DNA of 64,000 nucleotides from Anaeramoeba ignava (Eukaryota > Metamonada > Anaeramoebidae). The stretch is taken from positions 394,501 through 458,500 of the forward strand of contig JAPDFW010000070.1 of the NCBI GenBank assembly GCA_028826165.1, in the 5' to 3' direction. The notes under the pieces are model-generated. The model was given only the letters and a program-made list of their open reading frames with translations, had not been told where the DNA came from and made no database searches. Shown piece after piece: positions 1 to 12,031 of the stretch (within the stretch, counting starts at the first letter, position 1; the number at the start of each line of letters is the position of its first letter). The translations under genes and the position numbers were made by a program.

Positions 1-3000
1 TGTTTTTTAGATTGTTTTTTAGATTGTTTTTCAGGTTCTTCTTTAGATTGTTCTTTAGATTGTTTTTTAGATTGTTTTTTAGATTCTTCGTCTTTTTAGA
101 TTGTTTTTAGATTCTTTTTTAGATTCTTTTTTAGATTCTTCTTTAGATTGTTTTTCAGATTGTTTTTTAGATTGTTTTTTAGATTGTTTTTTAGATTGTT
201 TTTTAGATTCTTTTTCAGGTTCTTTTTTAGATTCTTCTTTAGATTCTTTTTTAGATTGTTTTTTAGATTGTTTTTCAGATTGTTTTTCAGATTGTTTTTT
301 AGATTCTTTTTCAGGTTGTTTTTTAGATTGTTTTTTAGATTGTTTTTCAGATTCTTTTTTAGATTGTTTTTTAGATTGTTTTTTAGATTGTTCTTTAGAT
401 TGTTTTTTAGATTGTTTTTCAGGTTGTTTTTTAGATTGTTTTTTAGATTCTTCTTTAGATTCTTCTTTAGATTGTTTTTTAGATTGTTTTTCAGATTCTT
501 TTTCAGATTCTTTTTTAGATTCTTTTTCAGATTGTTTTTTAGATTCTTTTTCAGGTTGTTTTTTAGATTGTTTTTTAGATTGTTTTTTAGATTGTTTTTC
601 AGATTCTTTTTTAGATTGTTTTTTAGATTCTTCTTTAGATTGTTTTTTAGATTGTTTTTTAGATTCTTCTTTAGATTGTTTTTTAGATTGTTTTTTAGAT
701 TGTTTTTCAGGTTCTTCTTTAGATTGTTCTTTAGATTGTTTTTTAGATTGTTTTTTAGATTCTTTTTCAGGTTCTTCTTTAGATTGTTTTTTAGATTCTT
801 TTTTAGATTCTTTTTTAGATTCTTCTTTAGATTGTTTTTCAGATTGTTTTTTAGATTGTTTTTTAGATTGTTTTTTAGATTGTTTTTTAGATTGTTTATT
901 CAATTTTTGATTATAATTTTCTTTTAATTGTTCACCAAATTTTTTGTTCATATATTCCCAAATTTCTGTAATTGATTTGAGATGATCTTTGAAATTCGAA
1001 ATGTAAATTTCTTGTATTTCAATTAAAGTGTATTCTGTTTTGTATTGTTGTGTAAAAATCAAATTTAAAATATCAATATTCAATTCTTCAATAATTTTGA
1101 TTTGATTAGTTTTCAATGTAAAATGTAATAAATCATGAATATATCTTGTCAGTAAATCAACATCTTTTTGATCTTCCGAACTAAATAATATTGATAAAAT
1201 TTGAATATCTTTTTCTTCTATTCTTTCACTATTTTTCAAAAAGATAAAGGAATTATCATTATCATTATCATTATTGTTGTTTTTGTTGCTTTTTTGTTGT
1301 TTGATTAACAGTTCTTGAATTGATAAATAAATATAATTTGAAAATGGGAATTGAGCTTTAAAAGTATAATCAGTTTCAAATAAAGGATAGAAATGAATAG
1401 AAAAATTCTTTGAAATATTGATCCAAACATCTAAAATATATTTTTGTTCTTCTCTAAAAAGATGAAGATTGTAGTTTCGATCAAAACTAGAAAGAAAAAT
1501 GGAAAATATTTTAATAATTTTGGAGAAAAATTCGTCTGAGATGTAAGATATGAAAGTTTCATCTCTTCTTTTCCGTTCTTTTTTTTCTTTTATCATATCA
1601 ACAATATTCCATTGATATAGTTTGTTGCTTTCATTCTTTTTTTCTTTGGATGCCGTGATAAAAGAATTAATCATAGATTGAACAAAGTTTTTGTTATCAA
1701 GTAAATTGATTGCCAAATTGATTAGTTCTGAATAATATTTGCTATCTGAACGCAAAAATTTACTTATAGAAAATGTAATATTGTTTTTTAGGATCACAGG
1801 TATTTGATCTTTAACATTTTGTATTAGTGTTTCCATTGATAAATTTTGGTCTATATTTCCTATTTTCAGATCAATTTCTATTTTTGGTGAAAGTTCCTCA
1901 AGATAATAATATTCCCAAATATCATCAAAACAATAGAAAAAAGTTTTTTTTATTAATGTAAGCGGGAGATGAACTATAAATACCACATAAAATTGTTGTT
2001 TCTCAAAGAAGTAGTGTTTTTTCTTATTTTCGTTTGAAAATTTTGGTTTGCTTGGTTTTTCCTCTTTGCTGTTCTCTTCTTGTAAGAATCTTTGAATCAT
2101 ATTTTCAATAAGATATCTTGATTGATAAAACATTTGTTCTGGTGATTGAGAAGTATCAAAATGAATTGTCAAAATAGATTTTGTGCTTTTGGCTTTAATT
2201 TTTGATGATTTGAACCATTTATCTGAAAGTCTTCTCTTTAGTGCGTCTTCATTTTGAAACTCAGAAAGATTAATTGATTCAAATTTGGAATTTTGAGGAT
2301 ATATAATTTTTCCATTTATTGGAGAACATGTCAAAATGATAGAATTATGTATTTTTCTGGGTTCTAATTCTTGTGTGAATAAATTAGCAAATCCCTTAGA
2401 TGATAATTGTAATCCATAATCCAAGAGATTTTGAATTTGTGTTTGTTCATTATCAATATCTTTGTTTTGATTATATATTTGCTGTATTTCAATCACAGAC
2501 TCAACTCTGCACAATCTCATCCAACATTTAATCATATCTTCTTCAATTTCTTTTTGTTTTTTCGATATTGTTTCTTGATTAGCTTTCTTATGGAATTTTT
2601 TCATATTTTTTAACTTATTTTGGAATTTAATTGCAAGACTTCCCAAAAAATCATTATGATAATTGATAATCAAATTCTCTTTTGTAATTTTAGAATCTGC
2701 CATTTTCTCAATAATACCCAAAGTATTATTTTGTTTTTCCAGAAAATTTTTTCCTTCATTATTATTAATAAGATTTTTTGATTCTATTAATTGTTTTTCA
2801 AATCTGTTAATAACTGCTGGTGATTCCTTTTCATAAGCTCTTATTTTAGTTGTAATAACAATAATTCTAAATCCTGGGTTTATAAAAACAAATCTTGATT
2901 CATCTTCAAAAAATATTCTTGTGTAAAGATTGTTTTCAATTTTTATATAATTTTGATTCAAAAGATCATAAAGTGGCCCAAGTAATCTATTGTTATTATA

Positions 3001-6000
3001 AAGAACAATTGTTTCTCCCAAAGAAACGGATTTTTCAACTTGTTTCAGATTTTGAATTATTTTGATACTTCTTCTTTCCTCTGTAGATAATGAACCAAAA
3101 ATAATATTTTTTTTTGATTTGATTTGTTGGAGAAAAACTGGGAAAAACGCTAAACTATCAATAAGAACCATCAAATGTCGTGAATACAAATGAACTTCAT
3201 CTTTCTCTAATTTATATTTTTGATTTCCTTCTCTGAGAAGTAAATTACCATGAATATTTTGTTGAACCATTTTCATTGAAGCAAATTCTTTTGACGGAAG
3301 TGGGAATCCAAATTTTTCATATAAATATTTTCTTAATTCTTCAAGAAAAGTAGGTTTTGAACCAAAATTTCTATAAATTCCATTCCATAATGTATTTGTA
3401 TCATCACTATTTTTTTGGAATCTTAAAGTTGCTTTGATAGACATTCTTAATAAATAATAAAAGTCTCTCAATCCATAATAATGTCTGTATATTGTTTGAT
3501 TTTGATTTTGATTTTGATTTTGATTTTGATTTTGATTTTGATTTTGATTTTGATTTTGATTTTGATTTTGATTTTGATTTTGATTTTGATTTTGATTTTG
3601 ATTTTGATTTTGATTTTGATTTTGATTTGGTTTTTGTTTTTCGATAACCTCAGAATAAAAGAGTGAAATATTACTAAAAATATTTTGTTGTTGTTCTAAA
3701 TTTTGAGATTGTAAAATTAAATTAGTTGTTTCTTCAATATCTTTAGAAATTGGGTCTTGTTTGCATAATAAAATTGAACGATTAGTATTTGCTGGATCCA
3801 TTTTCCAATTAGAAACTGCTATAATTGAAACAATTTCTTGATATTCTTTTTCCTTTGTGAGGTTAGAATTAGTTTTATGAGGAATATCATATCTTTCAAG
3901 GGGAATGCTTGGTTTTTTCATAAATTGATTCAAATATTTTCTATCAGAAAATTCAAGTTCTGAATGCAAAACTTTTAATGGCAAATCAGGACTGAATTCA
4001 GCAAAAGCAACTTCATCCAAAATCACAATAGGAATAATTTCAGATCTATTTTTTTTGGATTCTCTTGCTAATTCAAATATTTTTGATATTTCTTTTGATG
4101 ATAATATTTTGGAGCATTGAAGATAAAAAGGAACTAAAGGAGATAATTTGAATTTTCGAATTAATGAATTATTACTTCCTTGGCGTAAACGATGTAATAT
4201 AATTTCAATAGATAAAGTTTTTGATGTTCCTAAAAATATGATGATAATAATTTTATAAATATTTTTGTTTTTGTTTTCTATTTAAAAAAATATAAAAAAT
4301 AAAAATAAAAAATAAATACCTGGTTTTCCAACAATAAATAAAGGGATTTGAACATAACAAGAAATGAACACTAATAATAAATTCTCTTTCAGGATTTGAT
4401 TAACTGCAATTAAATTATTATATTCTCGAACTTTTAAATAACTAACCAAATTATCTTGAATTTGATCAACAATCATATCTAATGTTAAATTCTTTTTGCT
4501 TGTTTTCTTTTTCAACAAATTTTGGTTAATGTATTTAATATAATTTTGTCTATTATCATCAGGAAAATGTAATGCATAACAAATATAAATTGATAATAAA
4601 AAAGAACAAAGTGATCTTTCAATAATTGTATTTTCAAAAAGAAGTTGATTTATAGAAGATTCTAAGGCCCATTTCCAAATTCGTAAAGTTCTTGAAACAT
4701 CTCTTAAAGAAACTGAACTTTCTGGATCATTTGAATGGCTTCGAATAAAATCATTTGAATAACAAATTATCCAAATAAAATCTTTTATATCTTTTTTAAT
4801 AACTTTGATTTTGATTTTGGAATGTTGAAGTTCTTTCGTTACATTTCTCATCATTTTTGTGATATATTTTTTTTCAGCTTCTTTATCTAAATTTCCAAAA
4901 TCAAAAATATCTTCAAAAAATGAATCTTGAATTGGAAGAACACGATAAACAGCTTTTTGGATATCTCTTTTTTTTTTACTTTTTAATTTTTTATCAGCAT
5001 CTAAGCCAGCGAATGTTAGAAAATCTTGTTCATCATTTTCATTTTCATTTTCATTATTATTTTCATTATTATTTTCATTTTCATTTTCATTATTATTTTT
5101 ATTTTCATTTTCATATTTTCATTTTCATTTTCATTTTCATTTTTATTTTCATTTTTATTATTATTCAGTTGAGAAGATCTAAGTCTATAAGGATTTGCAG
5201 CTGCTAATAAATGCAATTTTCTTGAAAGTGGTTTTCCATTCAATGAATGGTCAATTATAATTTCTTTGAATAAAGTAATACATTCATTTGAAGATGTATT
5301 GAAGTTATCAAAAAAAAGATAAACATCGTTATTTTTTTCTTTTTGAATAATTTCTTCTGCTTCTTTAATATATCTTGCAATATCTTCTTGTGTTGTTCCT
5401 CCATGAATATTTTGAATTAATAGTTTTTTATTCATCATTTTTTCAATTAAAAATTGTATTAATGAAGTTTTTCCACATCCAGTTTCTCCCAATAAAATTA
5501 CAGGAAGACCTGAAAAAAGTTTGAATTGAATATAAATCATTTTCATAAAGTTATCTGATGTTAAAACATATCTTGAATTTTGATATTTTTGATTCATTCG
5601 TTGTATTTCCTCCTGTTCAGTAATTTGCTCGACATTTAATGCAGTAAACATTCTAAATGCTTCAACTAAATTAAATGTTAGCTTTTTTTTATTTGCGATT
5701 TCTTGAAAAAATTTGATTCCATTTCTTCTTAATATTGCTCGAATTGGTTTATCTTTGAAAATATTTGTATTTTTATTTTCAAGTAAATTAAAGTTAGTTG
5801 AACTCTTTGAGAAAATTGGAATAAAAAAATAATCTATTTTGTTATCCCATTGATTTCTATTGTGATAAATTTTTGATAACTCTATTATATCATTAGAATC
5901 TTCGCTTTCGGTATGGAAAGTCCAATTAAATGAACGTGAAACTAATTTTTTCATTGAATGAATATATGCATCAAAAGATTGTTTTGTGAATTTCTTTGCT

Positions 6001-6881
6001 ATATCAATAGTTTCAAATTCGAGGAAATTTTGAGTTTGTTGGTTACTGAAAAACATATAAAGAAAGATATAATCAATATGACTTTTCAAAATTTTCCAAA
6101 AATTAGAAAGAAGTCTGAAAGTTAATTGTTCTTTTTTCTTTTTCTTTTGATTCTTCAGAAAAAGTATTTAATAAAAATTGCCAAAATTTGTTTTTATCTG
6201 GTTCTTGATATGTTTCCTTTTGACGATTTTTTAAATTTGGTTTATCAAATTCAATAAAGTTATTTTTGCCTATTTCAATAAATCTTGCAACTTCTTTAAG
6301 TTTTCGATCTTCTTTTCTTTCAATTTCAAAATTTTCATTAATTTCATATTCAATAAATCCGAAAACTTCTTCTTTAAGTTCACATTTAAATTCTTGAATA
6401 AATTTTAATGGAGTAAATTGTTTCAATCCACTTTCTGAATTTGCACCTCTATTACTTGGAATTTCAAATGAAATATCAAAATTATCTTCAAATTTCCAAA
6501 ATAATAATTGAGCATTTAATATTGATCTTTTTTGTTCAATTACTCCCCACATTAAGAATTTCCAAATTAAATTTAATGTTTCCTTTTTGGGATGAATTGG
6601 AAATTCGAAATGGATATAATTAACCATATTATTATTATTATTTATAAATGCATTTTGAAATTGATTTTGAAATTGATTTTGAAATTGATTTTGATTTTCA
6701 ATCTCAATTTCAAGTTCATTATTGTTATTGTTATTATCATTATTTTATTTATTGTTTTTATTGTTATTATTATTATTATTATTGATTTTGATTTTTATTA
6801 TTATTATTATTAGTATTGTTATTATTATTATTGTTATTATTATTGTTATTGTTATTGTTATTGTTATTGTTATTGTTATTA

Positions 6882-6925
<44 letters not shown>

Positions 6926-9900
6926 GTTATTGTTATTGTTATTGTTATTGTTATTGTTATTGTTATTGTTATTGTAATTTTGTGGATATAATTTATCAAG
7001 AAATGTATAAATTTTGTTAATAATTTCAAAAGATGTCCCACTTGTAAGTATAATATGTAAATAAGGAAATAAAGAATTTTTTTTGGTTTTTTGTGTGAAA
7101 TATTTTCTAATTTGATAAGTCTTCCCACATCCAGAGAATTCAGAAGTGAAAACTTTCATATTATTTGATTGAGGATGATATTTGTCAAAAATTAATTGGA
7201 TATTTTGTCTTGATAATATTTCAAAATTTTCAATTTTTTGATTTTGAGTTGCTTGTTTTACATTGTAAATTTGAGGAGAATCTCCTGAAAATAAGATTAA
7301 AAGAGGATATTTTGCAAAATAATCAATTTGATTTAATTCTCTGATTAGACAATTAGATTCTCTTTTTTTCAATTTTTGGAAAAACATTATTGTAAACAAA
7401 AAATTTTGTTGATCCAAAAATTTTGTTTCTTCTTCTTCTTTTTTGCTTTTCTTTTTCTTTTTCTTTTCCTTTTCTTCATTTGAGTTTGAATAAAAATTAT
7501 AAAGTTTGTAAATTCTCAAAAAATTTCTAATATCTATTTTGGTTGTATATTTATCGCAAATAAGAACATGTTCTCTCAAAGGAAAATGATGAGAATAAGT
7601 AAAATAAATTGATGTTAACAAATCATAAATATTTGATTTTTCTTCATTTTCTGTTGTTTCATAATAAAAAATATTTTTTTTGGTGATTTTCTTGCGATTT
7701 TGATTGAGAACATTTGTAAATTTATCTTGATTAATTTGTGAAGCTTGAATAATTTCATTTTGATTTTGTTGAATTGGGATTAAATGTAATTTAATATATT
7801 TGTAAAGATCAAATAATTTATCCATTATTGAAGCTACAGCAGAAATATCAATATAATTTGTTTGTTGTTTAAATTCAAATAATGATTGAAAATCTTTTTC
7901 AAGATATTGGAAAAAGTAACGAAGAATATCAATATTTGAATTTTTCTGATTTTTCAAATAATAAACAATACTTATAAATTGTTCATAAGAAAACATTGAG
8001 ATGAATGGATAAACTTTATAAACATCTGAAATTTTAGATTTCCATTCTTTTAAATCTTGTTTGTATTTAAGACTAAGATCTTTTAAATCTTTTTCCCAAT
8101 CACCACTTTTAGAAATTGAAATCTCTTCAGTAAAAATTCTGTTGATGTTGTTGTTTTTGTTGTTCTGGTTATTGAAATATGAAGGATAATTCCAATGCCC
8201 AAGATTTCTAAGTTTAGTAAGAGTTAATGAGCATTCTTCAATAATTGGGAATATTTCCAGAAATTTAGAATAGAAGTCTCTCAAATTTGGTTCCTTATTT
8301 TCAAAGTGTTGATAATTAGTTGGAGTGGATAAAATATCTGAATCTTGAATTGTATAATAAGCTTGCAATAGATCTTGGAAAGGAATTGTATCTGAATTTT
8401 GGATTTTGCATTCAACATTTTCATCATTTAAGTTTTGAGCAAATCTAAATACAAATTTAGATTTTTCAGTAAATATTTTGGTAATAATTCTTTGTATTTT
8501 TTCTTGTGGAGATTCTTTTGAATTTCGAATTTTTTCTTTTAGTTCAATAAACACTGTTTGCAGAAATCGAGTATTAAGAGGATTTTTTGATAAGTCCTTG
8601 AGAAATTCATCTTCATATTTAGAAATTTCCTTCACAAGATCTTGGAGATTGGAAAATTGTTGATATAAATATCCTTTGATTCTTTCACGAACAGAACGCA
8701 AATATATTGCTCCTTGTGCTAATTGTTGATCATTAAATTGATTTGGATCCATTTTTTGATTAAATTCAAAATCTTGCATATTATTATTCTTGAGCCAATC
8801 AAAAATATCTGAATTGAATTTTTCATTAACTTTGTTTTTTGTTTGAGTTTGTTTTCTTGGGTAAACTACAATTTTAGGAAATAAATCACCGAAAAATTCA
8901 ATTGTTTCTTCTCTTAATCCTAAAATGAGTGATTGTGTTAAAACTTCTTCTAGTCGAGATATAGTATATTTATCGAATGATTCCCAATTTGAGTAAATTT
9001 TCAAGTTTTGTTTGAATTTGGATTTGCATAGAAAAATAAAAGAGTCTCTAGAAATAATAAGTTTTCGGCATTTAAGAAACTGCTGGAGTTGATCCACAGG
9101 TAATTGTTTTTTTTGTTCATTTTGTTCGTTTTTCTCTTCAAAATCATAAATATAAAGATTTTGAATTTCAAAGTTGTTTAATTCATCAGTATTTTCAATA
9201 GGAAAACAATCATCCAATTCTTTAAAAGTTATAGTATATTCAATTATTTTTTTTCGAAGTTCTTTCCATTTATCTATAACATTTGGAATGATTTGATTTT
9301 TCAATTCGTTTAATTCTATTTTTTCTTTTTCTTTTTCTTTTTCTTTCTGATCGAAGTAATTTTTAACCACTGATGTCCAAAAACGTCCGAAGTTTTTGCT
9401 TGTGCTCAATGATTGAAAAGAGGATAAAATATTAAAATCGAATCCTAAAGGATCAAATATTTTTTGGGTTGCAGTAACTGTAATATGTTTGGAATTTTTA
9501 TTTTTATTTTTTTGATTTTGATTTTGATTTTGATCATTTTTTATTGATCTCTCTTTTATTTTATTTAATATTCTTATAATTTCTGGGCATTTAAGTTTTG
9601 AATATGATAGAAAATGAGAATTAAACGAATTTAAAATGTTTTCTTTTTGATGAAAATTGTTAATAAGTCTCTCTGTGTTTTGAATTTCAGAATAATAATT
9701 TTCATTGAATATAATGAAAAAGGAAGAATATAAATTTTTATTATTGAGATAGTCATAAAAATCATAAATTAAGCATTGATCTGGATCTTTCAATTTTTGT
9801 ATTTTTTGCAAAATTTGTGTTTTCCATCTTTTTAGTATACTTAAAAAATTTTGTGGATTTTCTGGTTCTTTTTGAATTTTATCATTATCGTTATTATCGT

Positions 9901-11835
9901 AATCACTGCTATCTCTCTTATTGAAATTTTCATAATTTTTAAGCCATTTCAAAGTTGTCTCAATCCTTTTGATTTGGGCTAAATTTGCAGATTTAATTAA
10001 TTTGAAAATATTTGATTTAATTTCAAAATTTGCATTTAAAGCAAGATATTTTTCCCAATAGCGTAGCTGATGATTAAGAGGTATATGAATGGCAACATCT
10101 TTGTCATCAATCATATTTATTGGTTTTATTAAAAGTAACTCTTTAATAGTCAAATTTTCAATTTTGTCTTTAAGTTTTGAATCCAAATCTAAATCCTTTT
10201 CAAACTTTTTCAATTCAATAATTTCCTTAATTTTTTGTTGAGGTTGTTTTTTGTTGAAAGGTTGCATTTCAAAATTATTTTCTCGAATTGAATAAAATTT
10301 GTTTTGATCAAATTTTTCAATTTTCTTCATAATATCCTCTTTGATTTTTTCTTTTCTTTTGTTAAAATAATTCTTTGTTTTGTTTTCCAAGTTTTTCCAA
10401 AATTTAACCCATACCAAAAATGTATGACAAATAATATTTTGTATAATTTCATACAATCCAGTTTGTTTAATTGAATCAAGGAAATCTTGGAAGATTTTTT
10501 CAGATTCTTTTTCTTTAAACATTCTTTCAAATAATCGATATTTAAATTTTTTTTCTTCAAAAAAATTATTTATCATTGTTGGAGTGATAATATCCCTGAA
10601 AATTTGAGAATTAAAACAAATATTGAGCATGAAGATAAATTCTTTGGTAAACTTCTTTTTAAATTTGTTGTCCATAAGTTCTTTATTTCGAAGTTTAATA
10701 GTATGAAAAGGTGATTCAGAGATTTGAAAAGTTTCAAAAACTGGGATATACCATAAAAGTTTAAATCTGTAATTTTTTTCCAAAATTTTTGAAATTAAGA
10801 GAAGATTTTCTTTGAATTTTGTTATAAAAGGCTTAAGCGAAGGTATTTGAATGAAATGATAAATAACTTCATAAAAATGAGCCAAATCTTCAATATTTTT
10901 TGAGGAAAAAAAAAGAATTTCCGAAAAATGGTTTTGGGTTTTTGGAACCAAAGAATGCTGAAAGAAAATGATGAGAAAAGTTTTAAGTAATAAAAGAATA
11001 TGAGATTTGTCTTTGATTAACTTGTGAATTTTTGAAGAAAATAGGTTTTCAAGATATTCTTCATTATTAATTGTTTGAAGAAATTGTTCCATTATAGTTT
11101 CATGTGCTTTAATAATTTGAGTAAAACTTGTTTGAATTTTATATTGATTTTGAATTTTATATTGATTTTGAATTTTAATTTGATTTTGAATTTGATTTTG
11201 ATTTTGATTTTGATTTTGATTTTGAATTTGATTTTGAATTTGATTTTTGATTTTGATTTTGATTTTGATTTTGATTTTGATTTTCATTTTTATTTTCATT
11301 TTTCTTTTTATTTTTCTTTGGCTTTTCAAATTGAATATCAATTTCACTTTCACTTTCATTTTCATTTTCACTTTCACTTTCACTTTCGTTTTTGATTTTG
11401 ATTTTGATTTTGATTTTGATTTTGATTTTGATTTTGATTTTGATTTTGATTTTGATTTTGATTTTGATTTTGATTTGTGAATAATTTTTCATCCATTTGA
11501 GTTATAATAGCAATTAAGAATTGTGATGCAATTTTTTGTTTCTCTTTTTTGGTTAAATTTAATAAATTTTCATCATTTTCTGAAAAAACAAAAAAATTAA
11601 ATTTTGATTCATTGTTTTGAAAAGGAAAAGTTTTTATAATAGATTCTTGATTTGAATTCGTCATTTTAATATCCCATTTTTCAATATTTAAATAATTTCT
11701 AGGTTTATAAATCCAAATATTATCATTTTTATTGTGTTGAGTCATTTCTTTTTCATTACATTTAAAAGTAATTTTGTTTTCTTGTTGATATTCATAATAA
11801 ATAAAAACTTTAAATTTGAAATTTTTTTGAGACAT
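1..11835 (-). CDS. RNF213-like giant AAA+ protein, 3' part missing
   Basis: The start ATG is at 11835, and the gene runs off the left edge before any RING domain. I see an extended helical N-terminal part, a P-loop-like SGCGKT near 7120, AAA3 with Walker A GETGCGKT (near 5470-5490), and AAA4 with Walker A GKPGTSKT split by a 90-nt intron (4230-4319). AAA4 Walker B is ILDEVAFAEFSP near 4000-4030, followed by the family signatures SNWKMDPANTNRSI and YGLRDFYYLLRM. The stretches YRVLPIQ and DFGNLDKEAEKKY between the two AAA modules also match vertebrate RNF213. RNF213 is an E3 ubiquitin ligase with a dynein-like AAA core that acts on lipid droplets and intracellular bacteria; that function is not shown here. 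The first 150 residues could be a CBM20-like fold (weak). AAA3 Walker B reads FFDNFN instead of the usual FFDEAN. Frame breaks lie near 85-110, 5117, 6132-6137, 6745-6781 and 11280-11400, nearly all in simple repeats. N/Q-, N- and K/Q/S/E-rich tracts interrupt the protein. Confidence 0.85.
101..900 (-). repeat. 12-bp coding repeat, K/Q/S/E-rich tail
   Basis: Imperfect 12-bp units (plus strand tgttttttagat and variants) encode K-Q-S-K, K-E-S-K and K-E-P-E blocks in the RNF213-like protein. The array continues to position 1. The unit length breaks near 85-110, where the frame is lost, so the true protein probably continues left of the window. The complementary strand is open in two frames only because the repeat has no stops there. 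Confidence 0.9.
3493..3630 (-). repeat. (TTTTGA)n coding repeat, poly-QN
   Basis: About 23 near-perfect hexamers encode alternating Gln-Asn in the AAA4 region of the RNF213-like protein. The frame is intact across this tract, unlike the other repeat tracts of the gene. Confidence 0.95.
5035..5165 (-). repeat. (TTTTCA)n coding repeat with a 2-base frame slip
   Basis: This hexamer and trimer mix encodes N-E and N-K between AAA3 and the conserved linker before AAA4. An extra AT in the middle (plus strand tcatatttt near 5117) shifts the frame by two. Dropping it joins the upstream NPYRLRSSQ frame to the downstream DEQDFLTFAGLDADKK frame. Confidence 0.85.
6640..6990 (-). repeat. ATT/GTT trimer array, poly-Asn tract with frame break
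   Basis: Long runs of AAT and AAC codons encode poly-Asn. The upstream frame stops at 6781 and the downstream frame has a TAA at 6745-6747. No AC dinucleotide (minus-strand GT donor) occurs here on the plus strand, so an intron does not explain the break. RNF213-like sequence resumes after the tract at MVNYIHFEFPIH (6627 downwards). Confidence 0.85.
11125..11475 (-). repeat. (TTTTGA)n coding repeats spanning two frame changes
   Basis: Q-N and S-K/E-S hexamer tracts lie near the N terminus of the RNF213-like protein. Three reading frames are used in turn: N-terminal domain then QN; then an NESESESENENESESE block with DIQFEKPKKNKKK; then IQNQ repeats leading into the helical body. Each switch falls at a repeat boundary. 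Confidence 0.8.
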
Positions 11836-12031
11836 TTTTAATAATAAAAAATAAATAAAAAAAATTGGAATTCAAAACAGGAAAAAAAATGAAAAAAAAA
11901 AAAAGAGAAAAAATATTTTTTTTTGAATTTTTCTTCTTTTAATTTATAAAAAATTTTTCAATTTAAATTTTCATTTTTTTCTTTTTTTTTTCTTTTTTCT
12001 TTTTCCAAATTATTATTTTCATTTTTTAAAA
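11836..12031. promoter_or_regulatory. Divergent intergenic gap between RNF213-like and Rab genes
   Basis: These 196 bp lie between two start codons facing away from each other. The gap is made of A and T runs and must hold both promoters. I see no TATA-like element that stands out from the background and no other gene. Confidence 0.5.

Noticed and set aside
101-927. Long plus-strand open frames rich in Cys-Phe-Leu-Asp or Phe-Phe-Arg-Leu
   Set aside because: They are the antisense of the K/Q/S/E coding repeat; the repeat has no stops in those frames and the sense frame continues into conserved RNF213-like sequence.
4230-4319. Premature stop in AAA4 of the RNF213-like gene
   Set aside because: A standard GT-AG intron removes it and rebuilds Walker A GKPGTSKT.
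6640-6990. Intron separating the two halves of the RNF213-like N-terminal region
   Set aside because: There is no minus-strand GT donor in the trimer array; a frame slip in the repeat is simpler.
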